11,271 nucleotides of DNA from Bacillota bacterium (GTDB lineage: Bacteria; Bacillota_E; Sulfobacillia; Sulfobacillales; Sulfobacillaceae): contig JAKAAS010000021.1 of assembly GCA_021802225.1 (NCBI GenBank), forward strand, positions 1 through 11,271, written 5' to 3'. Numbering within the stretch: the first letter of the stretch is position 1; every line of letters starts with the position of its first letter. This document shows positions 1 to 6,694 of the stretch, piece after piece. The notes beneath the pieces were generated by a model. That model saw only the letters and a list, made by a program, of their open reading frames with translations, had not been told where the DNA came from and did no database searches. The position numbers and the translations under genes are program-made.

Positions 1-60
1 ATCGAGGGTCTGGGAGAACAGACCACGCGGTTTGTGGACCCGGATGTCTCAGCCTCTTAA
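1..60 (+). CDS. 3' end of an unidentified gene (partial)
   Basis: Reading from base 1, 19 sense codons end in a TAA stop at 58-60. The visible C-terminus is IEGLGEQTTRFVDPDVSAS. Codons such as GAG, CTG, GAC, CCG and GTC match those of the genes downstream, and the stop falls just before a possible hairpin (66-82), which fits a gene end. The gene lies on the same strand as lutA, about 225 bases upstream, so it could belong to the same transcription unit. Too little is visible to assign a family. The alternative is that this is non-coding and open by chance, because 19 codons is weak evidence. Confidence 0.45.
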   Translation: MEGLGEQTTRFVDPDVSAS

Positions 61-285
61 CCAGTGTCTGACTGCTTCAGACAAAGCACCTCTGACCGGC
101 CTTTCGGGACAACCCGCCCAGGTTCCTCTCCTGGGAGACGCCGCGAAAGACTGGGAAATGCGGACAGGGTTCCGGAGCGGGGCACAAACTCGGATGCTTG
201 TGGTACTGTGAATAAGAGAGCTGAACAGCCTTTTTGCAGATCTTTTAAATCATTCCCCCAAAGGGGCCGAAAGGATGGGAGTGCC
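61..285 (+). promoter_or_regulatory. Leader region upstream of lutABC with several possible hairpins
   Basis: This 225-base non-coding stretch holds several short inverted repeats: GTCTGA/TCAGAC (66-71 with 77-82), CCCAGG/CCTGGG (117-122 with 130-135), and CCCC/GGGG (255-258 with 263-266), which ends just before the lutA ribosome binding site. A weaker arrangement pairs CTGT (206-209) with ACAG (225-228) and is followed by five Ts (231-235), so it resembles a terminator or attenuator. I see no convincing -35/-10 pair. The length and structure suggest a 5' untranslated regulatory leader or a terminator followed by a promoter, but no known riboswitch class fits. The lutA reading frame stays open back to a GTG at 64. 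The homology of LutA nevertheless begins at 286. Confidence 0.35.
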
Positions 286-1077
286 ATGGCAAAAGCTGCG
301 CTGTTCGTGACGTGCCTTGTGGATCTGTTTGAACCGCAAACTGGCCACGCAGCCGTAGAAGTGCTGGACCGCCATGGGTGGCAAGTCGAGGTGCCTGGGA
401 ATCAGACCTGTTGCGGACAGTTTGCCTACAATGCGGGACACCTCCAGGAGGCTCGGGCCATGGCTCAGCATTTTGTGGAGGTCTTCGAGTCCAGCGACGC
501 GGACGCTCTGATAGGGCTGTCTGGTTCTTGTACCGCTATGGTGATTCATGAATACCCTGATCTCTTCAGGCGGGCGGGGCAAAGCCGGGGAGAGTCCTCA
601 GAAGACTCGGAGACCTGGGCGCTGCGCGCGCAGGCCGTAGGCGAACGTCTTGTGGAATTTGGTGAGTGGCTGCACCATGAAGAGAGTCTGCCGCTTCCGG
701 CAGTCAAGCCCGAAACCGTGGCAGTTCATCACGGCTGCCATATGCGCCGGATTCTCGGTTCGACAGAAGAGACGGACGACGTGCTGAGATCGTATGGAGC
801 GCAATTGGCCGAGTACCCCGACGCCGAACAATGCTGCGGATTTGGCGGAACCTACAGTATGACGGAACCGGTGGTATCGACCAAGCTGGCGGACGCCAAG
901 CGGACAGCTCTCTCGCAGGCCAAGGCTGCTGGAGCTTCCTGCCTCGTGAGTGGTGACTGGGGGTGCCTTTTGCACTTGTCGGGCCGGATGCAGCATGAGG
1001 GGGACTCATGGCCCGTGCTGCACGTGGCAGAATGGATCAATCAGCGTGAAAAAATGTCGGCAAAAAAAGGAGAGTGA
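286..1077 (+). CDS. lutA: Lactate utilization protein A, Fe-S subunit with two CCG domains
   Basis: LutA is the cysteine-rich subunit of the LutABC complex, which oxidises L-lactate to pyruvate in the cytoplasm, probably at the membrane. The protein has 263 residues, against about 240 in Bacillus. Two CCG-domain repeats are visible. The first has Cys10, the Cys42-Cys43-Gly44 motif and SGSC at 79-82. The second has HHGC ending at Cys151, QCCGFGG with Cys183-Cys184, and GDWGC ending at Cys227. This is the pattern that binds a non-cubane Fe-S cluster in heterodisulfide-reductase-like proteins. Residues 98-112 (about 15, Ser- and Glu-rich) look like an insertion between the domains. The ATG at 286 is preceded by AAGGA (271-275) and GGGAG (277-281). 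The frame is open upstream to 64, but that sequence shows no LutA similarity. lutB starts 3 bases after the stop, so this is an operon. Confidence 0.93.
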   Translation: MAKAALFVTCLVDLFEPQTGHAAVEVLDRHGWQVEVPGNQTCCGQFAYNAGHLQEARAMAQHFVEVFESSDADALIGLSGSCTAMVIHEYPDLFRRAGQSRGESSEDSETWALRAQAVGERLVEFGEWLHHEESLPLPAVKPETVAVHHGCHMRRILGSTEETDDVLRSYGAQLAEYPDAEQCCGFGGTYSMTEPVVSTKLADAKRTALSQAKAAGASCLVSGDWGCLLHLSGRMQHEGDSWPVLHVAEWINQREKMSAKKGE

Positions 1078-1080
1078 CGT

Positions 1081-2499
1081 GTGGAACACTTGCCCCAGGA
1101 TCCCCGTCCATGGCCGGTCCGCCGTGACACCGCGTTGCAAGATACGGTCTTGCAGACGACGCTGACCCATGTGACCCACCGCCTGAACAACGCCCGCATC
1201 GCCGCCTACCGCCATTATCCCTCGGGAGAGGCCGCGAGAATTCGGGCGAAAGCGCGCAAGCGCGAAGCCATCCAAGATTGGGGCGTGCTGCTGGACCAAG
1301 CTGAGGAGCAGATCACCGCCCACGGCGGGCACGTCAAGCGGGCGGCCACTCCGGAAGCCGTGGGCGCCTACGTTCTGGAGATTGCCCGTCAGCATTCGGT
1401 GAAGCGGGTCATCAAATCCAAGTCCATGGTTACCGAAGAGGTGCAGCTGAATGCCCAGTTGGAAGCGGCCGGTCTGGATGTTCGGGAAACTGACCTGGGT
1501 GAATACATCATTCAATTAGCGCACGAAAAGCCGTCACATATTCTAGCGCCGGCTGCTCATAAAAATCGCCAGCAAATCCAGCGCCTCTTTGTCGATACCG
1601 TCGCCGACGCCGGCGAAGAGGTGAGCGAGGACATTCAGGAACTGACCCGCTTCGCGCGCAATAAACTGCGTCAAGATTTTTTGTCTGCCGACATGGGCAT
1701 CACCGGCGGCAATTTTCTTGTGGCGGAGACGGGAACTGTTGTGGTCATCACCAATGAAGGCAACGCCGATATGGTCACCACAATGCCCCGCGTGCTTGTC
1801 TCCATTATCGGCATCGAGAAAATCGTGCAGGACTGGGATGCGCTGGAGGACATTATTCAACAGCCGGCGCTCAGCGGAGTGGGACAGCGGCTTTCCTCTT
1901 ATACCACCATTATTTCGGGGCCGCGCGCCCGGGAGAGCTGGGAAGGACCGGACGAGTGGCACGTGGTCTTGCTCGACAACGGGCGCCAGAACATACACGG
2001 CGGGCCGTACCAAGACGTGTTGTCGTGCATTCGCTGCGGCGCCTGCCTGAATGTGTGTCCCGTCTTCCGGCAGGTCGGGGGCCACGGGTACGGTTCTGTC
2101 TACTCCGGGCCCATCGGGACAGTCTTGAGCCCCCTTTTGGGCGGCATGGACGCCTTTGGCGAACTCCCGTCCCACCTCTGTACCATGTGTTATGCCTGCC
2201 AGGAAGCGTGTCCAATGGATATCCCGCTCCCCCACGAAATAATCTCCCTGCGTGAAACCGCGGTGAGCGAGAGGCGCGAATCGGCAACGGTCCGCACCCA
2301 ATACCGTCTCTGGGGCCAAGCGTGGTCCACGGCGGCTGGATACCGGCGTTCCGTGACGGCCGCACGGCTGGCCCAGCGCCTCGCCATCCGGCGGGTCGGG
2401 CTGGCCGCTGGATGGCTTCACACCCGGACAATGCCTTTCGTGTCGTCCGTCACCTTCTTGGAAGACTGGGCTAAAAAACATCGGAGGGGTACCTCATGA
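1081..2499 (+). CDS. lutB: Lactate utilization protein B, 4Fe-4S ferredoxin-like subunit
   Basis: This is the iron-sulfur electron-transfer subunit of the LutABC lactate dehydrogenase complex. It has 472 residues, the normal family length. The N-terminal and central part is a LUD domain (about residues 60-300), with the SKSMVTEE motif, ETDLGEYIIQ, and FLVAETGTVVVITNEGNAD. Two 4Fe-4S motifs follow: CIRCGACLNVCP (Cys316, 319, 322, 326) and CTMCYACQEACP (Cys367, 370, 373, 377). The C-terminal tail (about 400-472) is basic and is probably part of the LutB-type C-terminal region. The start is GTG at 1081, supported by AAGGAG at 1067-1072 with 8 bases spacing. The last 4 bases (ATGA) overlap the lutC start, which indicates translational coupling. 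Confidence 0.95.
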   Translation: MEHLPQDPRPWPVRRDTALQDTVLQTTLTHVTHRLNNARIAAYRHYPSGEAARIRAKARKREAIQDWGVLLDQAEEQITAHGGHVKRAATPEAVGAYVLEIARQHSVKRVIKSKSMVTEEVQLNAQLEAAGLDVRETDLGEYIIQLAHEKPSHILAPAAHKNRQQIQRLFVDTVADAGEEVSEDIQELTRFARNKLRQDFLSADMGITGGNFLVAETGTVVVITNEGNADMVTTMPRVLVSIIGIEKIVQDWDALEDIIQQPALSGVGQRLSSYTTIISGPRARESWEGPDEWHVVLLDNGRQNIHGGPYQDVLSCIRCGACLNVCPVFRQVGGHGYGSVYSGPIGTVLSPLLGGMDAFGELPSHLCTMCYACQEACPMDIPLPHEIISLRETAVSERRESATVRTQYRLWGQAWSTAAGYRRSVTAARLAQRLAIRRVGLAAGWLHTRTMPFVSSVTFLEDWAKKHRRGTS

Positions 2500-3077
2500 C
2501 CGACAATTCTTCGGCATTCAGCACGCAGTGGCAGTCGTTGGGGGGCCAGGCATACCCCGTGGCCACTCCCAACGACTGGCTGCCCTCCCTGCGCGCAGTG
2601 CTCAGCACCATGATTGAACCTACGACCCCAGCCGTGGTCGGTTTCGACAATGGGCAATGGCCACCAGGCTTGCCTTGGAATGCGATTTGTGAAGAATTTG
2701 GCGGGGTCTTCTACGATATGAACAGTCTCTACGGCGAGTCCCACCTACAAGCGGTGCGGGACTTGGTGACCCAGGCGGGCGTCGGCATCACAGGGGCAGC
2801 GTGGGCGGCAGCGGATACCGGCACTGTCGCTTTGTACGCAACGGCACGGACCAGCCTGTCGGCCAGTCTGCTCCCGCCCAGCCATCTCATTCTTCTCAAA
2901 CAGTCCCAGATATACGAGACGGTCACCCAAGGGCTGAAAGCGGTGCACGCGTCCGGATCCCTCCCGCATTTGGTGAAACTGATCAGCGGCCCGAGTATGA
3001 CGGCGGACATCGAGGGCCAACTGGTCATCGGCGTGCACGGGCCGGGACACGTGGCGTGTCTCATAGGAGACTGGTAG
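2496..3077 (+). CDS. lutC: Lactate utilization protein C (LUD domain), short form
   Basis: LutC is the third subunit of the lactate oxidation complex. It consists essentially of one LUD domain. The diagnostic stretches are VGITGAAWAAADTGTVAL (about 96-113) and LISGPSMTADIEGQLVIGVHGPGH near the C-terminus, where SGPS, TADIE and GVHGP are family hallmarks. It has 193 residues against about 240 in Bacillus LutC. The missing part is N-terminal, upstream of the LUD core, so this is a trimmed version rather than a broken gene. The ATG at 2496 overlaps the lutB stop as ATGA and has GGAGG at 2483-2487. It is the last gene of the operon. No clear terminator follows: within 40 bases of the stop the sequence merges into transposon remnants. 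Confidence 0.92.
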   Translation: MTDNSSAFSTQWQSLGGQAYPVATPNDWLPSLRAVLSTMIEPTTPAVVGFDNGQWPPGLPWNAICEEFGGVFYDMNSLYGESHLQAVRDLVTQAGVGITGAAWAAADTGTVALYATARTSLSASLLPPSHLILLKQSQIYETVTQGLKAVHASGSLPHLVKLISGPSMTADIEGQLVIGVHGPGHVACLIGDW

Positions 3078-3117
3078 AATAGGAAGACCCGCCCGCTGAC
3101 AGGGGTTTGCATCAGTA

Positions 3118-3626
3118 ACTAAAATACTGCTTGACAATCCCGGGCAGAAAAAGCAAAAGCGGCGGCAGAAACCTGCGCGGGGGGCGATGGCGACCACGAT
3201 TAACCGCTCCATTAATGCCGTGCTGGTCCAAGATCCCGAGCGGGTCATTGCCGAAGACCTGAGCCACATGCGTGGCAAATCCAAAGGCAGGACCATGTCG
3301 CGGCCATTGTCTTTGTAGACGCGCAGCATCTTGCAGGAACGACTGGATTTTAAGGTACAGGTGCGAGGCCGCCGCGGCGGATACGAATCAGGAGTGTTCT
3401 CAGTGCGGGTACACGGCGAAAGATCACCGTCACAAAAACCATTTCAGGTGCTTATGGTGTGGCGCGCAATGGCGATGCAGGGAAGGTGATTTTGAAGCGG
3501 AGTATTGGTCCGGAGATCACATTGTGGATGAAGAAAGAGGCCATCAAGAACATCTTGGATCAGCGCCGTGCCCGAATCACGGGGGCAACCCCAGCGCCGA
3601 TTGTGAAGGCCGCCCCGCTGGTCTAG
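3118..3626 (+). pseudogene. Decayed TnpB (IS200/IS605 or IS1341 family) C-terminal half
   Basis: TnpB is the RNA-guided nuclease of IS200/IS605 elements. Here its C-terminal half is spread over all three forward frames. In the frame of base 3118, TINRSINAVLVQDPERVIAE and DLSHMRGKSKG are typical of the TnpB RuvC region. An in-frame TAG at 3316 falls where the family usually has Trp before an arginine- and leucine-rich helix (RSILQERLDFKVQVRG). The frame then shifts near 3365, giving the zinc ribbon ECSQCGY...FRCLWCGAQW. A second shift near 3475 gives the tail KVILKRSIGPEITLWMKKEA...VKAAPLV, ending in TAG at 3624-3626. The N-terminal half, including the first RuvC aspartate, is absent. The good preservation of each piece suggests fairly recent decay. 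The gene is not functional. Confidence 0.85.
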
Positions 3627-3730
3627 GCTGCGGTCCACCGTCATCGGCCTAGCTCTAGGGCGGCAGACTGTCGCGGAACCCCGTCCAGAGTGCGAACAAT
3701 CAGTGGGAAATAAACCTGAGAGAATTTGGG
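3627..3730 (+). mobile_element. Possible right-end / guide-RNA remnant of the IS200/IS605-type element
   Basis: The roughly 100 bases after the tnpB stop are G/C-rich and contain short self-complementary stretches (for example CCTA...TAGG around 3648-3659) and a GCGGAACCCCGTCCAGAG segment. In IS200/IS605 elements this position holds the right end, which overlaps the guide (omega/re) RNA scaffold. Position and general look support the assignment, but I cannot mark the exact end or the target tetranucleotide. Inference only. Confidence 0.35.
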
Positions 3731-3760
3731 TAAGTTTTCTGTAACGGCAGCGATCCCTTG

Positions 3761-3801
3761 GCCCCAACGGCCGCGCTACGAGGTGGCGCGGCCGTTGGGG
3801 C
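3761..3801. repeat. Perfect 16-bp inverted repeat with 9-base loop
   Basis: GCCCCAACGGCCGCGC (3761-3776) is exactly complementary to GCGCGGCCGTTGGGGC (3786-3801), with the loop TACGAGGTG. An outer partial arm, CTTGG (3757-3761) with CCAAG (3811-3815), could extend it. It lies about 135 bases beyond the tnpB relic. No T-run follows on either strand, so a classical Rho-independent terminator is unlikely. It may be a U-tract-less terminator, a transposon-derived hairpin, or the footprint of another element. Confidence 0.85.
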
Positions 3802-4049
3802 GCTCCCACTCCAAGAATTCGGCCCTCATTTTGCATGCTGCGATGCCGAACACCGGCGGCGCGCCTCCAGAGTGATTGCGCCTGGTCCACGCAATAGATA
3901 GACTGTGAACAAGGCGTGGAGCATATCAATGCTGTCAGAGAGGTAGTGGCTGCATCGGGACAGACCGGAACGGACAGGATTGACCAGCGCTGATTTTGGG
4001 CGGACTTTGTTCAAGGACCGCGTGGCAACGGTGACAAACCGCATCCATG
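3802..4049. other. Gene-free stretch, probably degenerate sequence
   Basis: No convincing gene is visible here. A 72-codon open frame exists on the minus strand (4044-3826) but has no recognisable family, ribosome binding site or partner. A 7-bp inverted repeat TCCACGC/GCGTGGA (3886-3892 with 3914-3920) is present. Given the adjacent transposon relic, this is likely debris of insertion and deletion events. Confidence 0.4.
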
Positions 4050-4072
4050 TTCTCTAGAGGGACAGAAGCGCC

Positions 4073-4078
4073 TATAAT
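4073..4078 (+). promoter_or_regulatory. Candidate -10 element upstream of lgt
   Basis: A perfect TATAAT lies at 4073-4078, 168 bases before the lgt start at 4246. The best -35 at 17-bp spacing is only TTCTCT (4050-4055), which is poor, so the assignment rests on the -10 alone. If it is used, the lgt transcript has a leader of about 160 bases in which I see no known regulatory fold. Confidence 0.25.
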
Positions 4079-4245
4079 TCTCATGGAGCCATTGACTCCT
4101 TGGCGCGAAGGACGCTATCCGGGAGTATTTCAGTTAGGGGCCTTGGGGGGTTAAGGCGACATCCTGCCGACCCGTGCAATGATGTGCTGAGTGCAAACCC
4201 AGGAATTCAACATGGTGACCCATGTTTAAGAGAGGCAGGAATCCT

Positions 4246-5349
4246 ATGTATATTTCCAAGCTTCACCAGTTCGCCTTTCATATCGGACCTGTTGGGGTGC
4301 ATTGGTACGGCATTTTTATGGTGATGGCCATTTTAGGCGGATCCTATTATCTAATAGAGCGGGGCAAGCAACTAGGGGAGGATCCCGATGCCTTGTCCAA
4401 TATCCTCTTGTGGACGGTGCTGTGGGGCGTGATAGGAGCGCGCGTCGTATTTGTGCTCGCCAACGAACCGCAATGGATCTGGACGGATCCGGTGCAGATT
4501 CTGCGCATCTGGGATGGCGGTCTAGCGATTGACGGCGCGTTAGGTTTCGGGGTGCTGGCATTTTGGTACCAGTTGCGGCGCAAACCGTTGGTCTTCAACT
4601 ACATTGTGGACTGGGCCATACCGGGAATTGCTCTCGGCATCTTTATGGTGCGCATCGGCAACATTTTCGACCATCAGGTGCTCGGGCGCATGACGGAGCT
4701 GGGATTCGGCCGCTGGCCGGAACAATTGTGGGGTTCATTTATTGGAGTTTTTCTCATCTTGCGCTACTTCTGGGTTGAACGCCGCAAAGCCGTGCCACCG
4801 GGATACCAATTCTGGTCGGCCATGTTTTATTACGCGATTTTGCGGGGATTCATCGGAGAAACCACCCGTGACAATCCCCTGTACATTTGGCATTACATCA
4901 ATCCTTACTGGGGCATCGGATTCACTACGCTGATGCAGTTGTTCACCCCGCCGATTATGATTTTTACGGGACTGATGATGTGGCGCACTTGGCGAGCGTC
5001 GGCTCATAACCTACCGCAGATTTTACGTGACAACCCGAGCCCTGCGCCAGATCAGCACGACAAGAATCTTCCGGGCCGCACGTTGCTTCGGGCAGTCGGG
5101 GTCGTGAGCATTATCGGCGCATTGATCTTTTACGCGATACAAGTCCCCAGTATCGCCGTCTACCTGCTGGCCGCGGGCATCGCCTTTGAATTGGCCACAT
5201 GGGGCTGGAGGCGCCGGTATCTGCATGTGTTGGACCAGGCTCCGCCGGGATTTGCGCCAACCGGGGAAGTCTACGCAAACCCTGGCGCAGAGCAACCCGT
5301 AGCGGTATGGCAGAAGGGAATCCACAGAATTTATGTCCAGGGAGAATAG
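4246..5349 (+). CDS. lgt: Divergent prolipoprotein diacylglyceryl transferase with C-terminal extension
   Basis: Lgt moves a diacylglyceryl group from phosphatidylglycerol to the lipobox cysteine of prolipoproteins in the cytoplasmic membrane. This polytopic protein has 367 residues, against 270-290 usually. Family landmarks: HWYG at 19-22 (Tyr21), GGLAIDGALG at 91-100, VRIGNIFDHQVLG at 135-147 (Arg136 and Asn139 of the GRxGN signature), and GETTRDNP (Arg208, aligning with the second essential Arg). Departures: the normally conserved His of the HGG motif is Asp96, the GNF-NQE signature reads GNIFDHQ, and about 115 residues are added after the core, with two likely membrane helices (about 284-320) and a hydrophilic tail. 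I prefer the ATG at 4246 (AGGCAGGA at 4233-4240) to an ATG at 4222, because similarity begins there. It could be a paralogue with a changed acceptor or lipid donor. Confidence 0.8.
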   Translation: MYISKLHQFAFHIGPVGVHWYGIFMVMAILGGSYYLIERGKQLGEDPDALSNILLWTVLWGVIGARVVFVLANEPQWIWTDPVQILRIWDGGLAIDGALGFGVLAFWYQLRRKPLVFNYIVDWAIPGIALGIFMVRIGNIFDHQVLGRMTELGFGRWPEQLWGSFIGVFLILRYFWVERRKAVPPGYQFWSAMFYYAILRGFIGETTRDNPLYIWHYINPYWGIGFTTLMQLFTPPIMIFTGLMMWRTWRASAHNLPQILRDNPSPAPDQHDKNLPGRTLLRAVGVVSIIGALIFYAIQVPSIAVYLLAAGIAFELATWGWRRRYLHVLDQAPPGFAPTGEVYANPGAEQPVAVWQKGIHRIYVQGE

Positions 5350-5426
5350 CCGGCGAGTGGCTCCCTCCCCTGGGCGATTTCCATAGAACGGTGCAAATGG
5401 GCGCCAAAAATTGGAACCATTGGTCC

Positions 5427-5456
5427 TTGATGCAGGCAAGGCTATTTGGGTAGAGT
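5427..5456 (+). promoter_or_regulatory. Weak promoter candidate before the aldolase-domain gene
   Basis: TTGATG (5427-5432) and TAGAGT (5451-5456) are 18 bases apart, followed by an A/T-rich stretch (about 5457-5466). Both boxes deviate from consensus. The candidate sits in the 138-base gap after lgt, where a separate promoter would be expected. Confidence 0.2.
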
Positions 5457-5493
5457 CAAAATATATGCGAACAGTTAGGAGTGGAGTGTGGTT

Positions 5494-6573
5494 ATGAAGT
5501 ACGCATTTGACGGAGATTTCCAGTCATCGTCGTGGCTCAGGATGATGCGCCGCGGTCTTCAGGACGTGATGGACGCTCATGCGCACGAATGTGTCACGCA
5601 GTCAGACGAGGCAGAGCTGGTTTTTCATGTTGTCGATGCCGATAGGCCTCGACCGTTTCGCCGCCAGTCTAAAGCGGTCTTTGTAGTGGGTGTGGCAGAG
5701 GTGTCTCCACCCAGCGAACCGCCGCTGAATCACGCCTACCCGCTGCTGCTCCGCTCACTGTCCAACCTGCTCGTCTATGGGGGGCCAGATCCTGAGCGCT
5801 GGGCTTATCTAGTCACCCCGGAGTTGGGATGTTACCCAGCTGAGACGACGGAAGATCCCGACCAGTGGTTTCGCACGATATATGAGCGCATCGCACCGCT
5901 GGCCACATCCCGTTTGGTGATCGACAATGTTTTTGACGAGGACCTGCCCCCGGATTTGGCTGAAGGCACAGCGGTGACAGACCAGATGCGGCATGCTAGC
6001 CGCACGTTGGCGGCGTGGAATCTATTTCCCACCCCTTACCCGTTATCGGAAATGCTGTCGCCCGCTGATTACCGCCACCTCCAGTATGTGTTCAGCATCG
6101 GCGGCATCAGCTACGGCAATCTCAGCGCCCGCCATGACCGTCACCGTTTCTGGATGTCCGCCAGCGGAGTCGACAAGGGAAAAATCGGCACGGTCAGCCG
6201 CGATATTCTCCTCGTTAAGGGGTACGATGCCGCAGCCAACGCCATGCGGTTGTCGGTATCTCCTGGCTCGAATCCGCTGCGAGTTTCGGTGGATGCGGTG
6301 GAGCATTGGGGGATCTACGAAGCCCACCCCGAAATTGGCGCCATGATTCACATCCATGCCTGGGTGGAAGGCATTCCCCACACCTCCGTGAATTATCCGT
6401 GCGGGACGGTGGAGATGGGGCAGGCTATGGCCACGCTTCTTGACCAGGATCCGCACCCTGAGCGGACTATCATCGGTCTGCGAAACCACGGCATCACAGC
6501 AACGGGCCCGGACTTCATGGATATCCTTGCCCGCCTCGAAGGGCACGTGCGCACTCAAGTGCCGATGAGCTGA
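5494..6573 (+). CDS. Class II aldolase/adducin domain protein with unassigned N-terminal half
   Basis: The C-terminal half (about residues 175-355 of 359) is a class II aldolase/adducin fold, a zinc enzyme family that includes fuculose-phosphate aldolase and methylthioribulose-phosphate dehydratase. Landmarks are GGISYGNLSARHD (about 203-215), the SASGVDKG strand, EH at 270-271 in the usual place of the substrate-side Glu/His segment, the HIH zinc pair (His286, His288), and GLRNHG with the likely third ligand His332. The N-terminal ~170 residues contain AELVFHVVDADRPRPFRRQS and a WFRTIYERIAPLATSRLVID segment and match no family I know. Substrate unknown. I chose ATG 5494 with GGAG at 5483-5486. 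GTG 5488 with AGGAG at 5477-5481 is equally possible and adds two residues. The gene appears monocistronic, followed by a hairpin. Confidence 0.8.
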   Translation: MKYAFDGDFQSSSWLRMMRRGLQDVMDAHAHECVTQSDEAELVFHVVDADRPRPFRRQSKAVFVVGVAEVSPPSEPPLNHAYPLLLRSLSNLLVYGGPDPERWAYLVTPELGCYPAETTEDPDQWFRTIYERIAPLATSRLVIDNVFDEDLPPDLAEGTAVTDQMRHASRTLAAWNLFPTPYPLSEMLSPADYRHLQYVFSIGGISYGNLSARHDRHRFWMSASGVDKGKIGTVSRDILLVKGYDAAANAMRLSVSPGSNPLRVSVDAVEHWGIYEAHPEIGAMIHIHAWVEGIPHTSVNYPCGTVEMGQAMATLLDQDPHPERTIIGLRNHGITATGPDFMDILARLEGHVRTQVPMS

Positions 6574-6587
6574 AGGCGCTCAGGAGG

Positions 6588-6624
6588 GACACAGGTCAGG
6601 CACTAATCCCGCCGGACCTGTGTC
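6588..6624 (+). terminator. Hairpin after the aldolase-domain gene, likely terminator
   Basis: GACACAGGTC (6588-6597) pairs exactly with GACCTGTGTC (6615-6624) around a 17-base loop, 15 bases after the stop codon. The tail TTGCTTGCC is only partly T-rich, so it is a weak intrinsic terminator. It separates the aldolase-domain gene from the glycosyltransferase gene. Confidence 0.55.
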
Positions 6625-6694
6625 TTGCTTGCCAGCGCCCCACAAATATCCCGCCAGGTAAGGTCGCAAGGCCGAAGCGCGCAGCGAGGTGGAT

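Noticed and set aside
140..230. Partial resemblance to a cobalamin riboswitch (GGGAA ... ACTGTGA) or to a T-box (TGGTAC) in the lutA leader
   Set aside because: The spacing between the GGGAA and ACTGTGA pieces is too long, no proper B12 box follows, and the T-box core AGGGTGGNACCGCG is not matched. lut operons are also not known targets of either.
64..285. An N-terminal extension of LutA, since the frame is open back to a GTG at 64
   Set aside because: The 74 extra codons encode an Arg/Ser-rich sequence without family similarity, LutA homology begins at the ATG at 286, and that ATG has its own ribosome binding site.
1543..2481. Long antisense open frame (312 codons) opposite lutB
   Set aside because: It is the complementary shadow of a GC-rich gene with strong motifs on the plus strand. 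No family features are visible in the antisense product.
3272..3652. An intact 126-codon zinc-ribbon gene
   Set aside because: Only the middle (zinc ribbon) resembles a protein. The flanks are frameshifted pieces of TnpB whose proper continuation lies in the other two frames.
4222..4245. Upstream ATG start for lgt
   Set aside because: It would add eight residues not expected in the family. The ATG at 4246 has a better-placed ribosome binding site.
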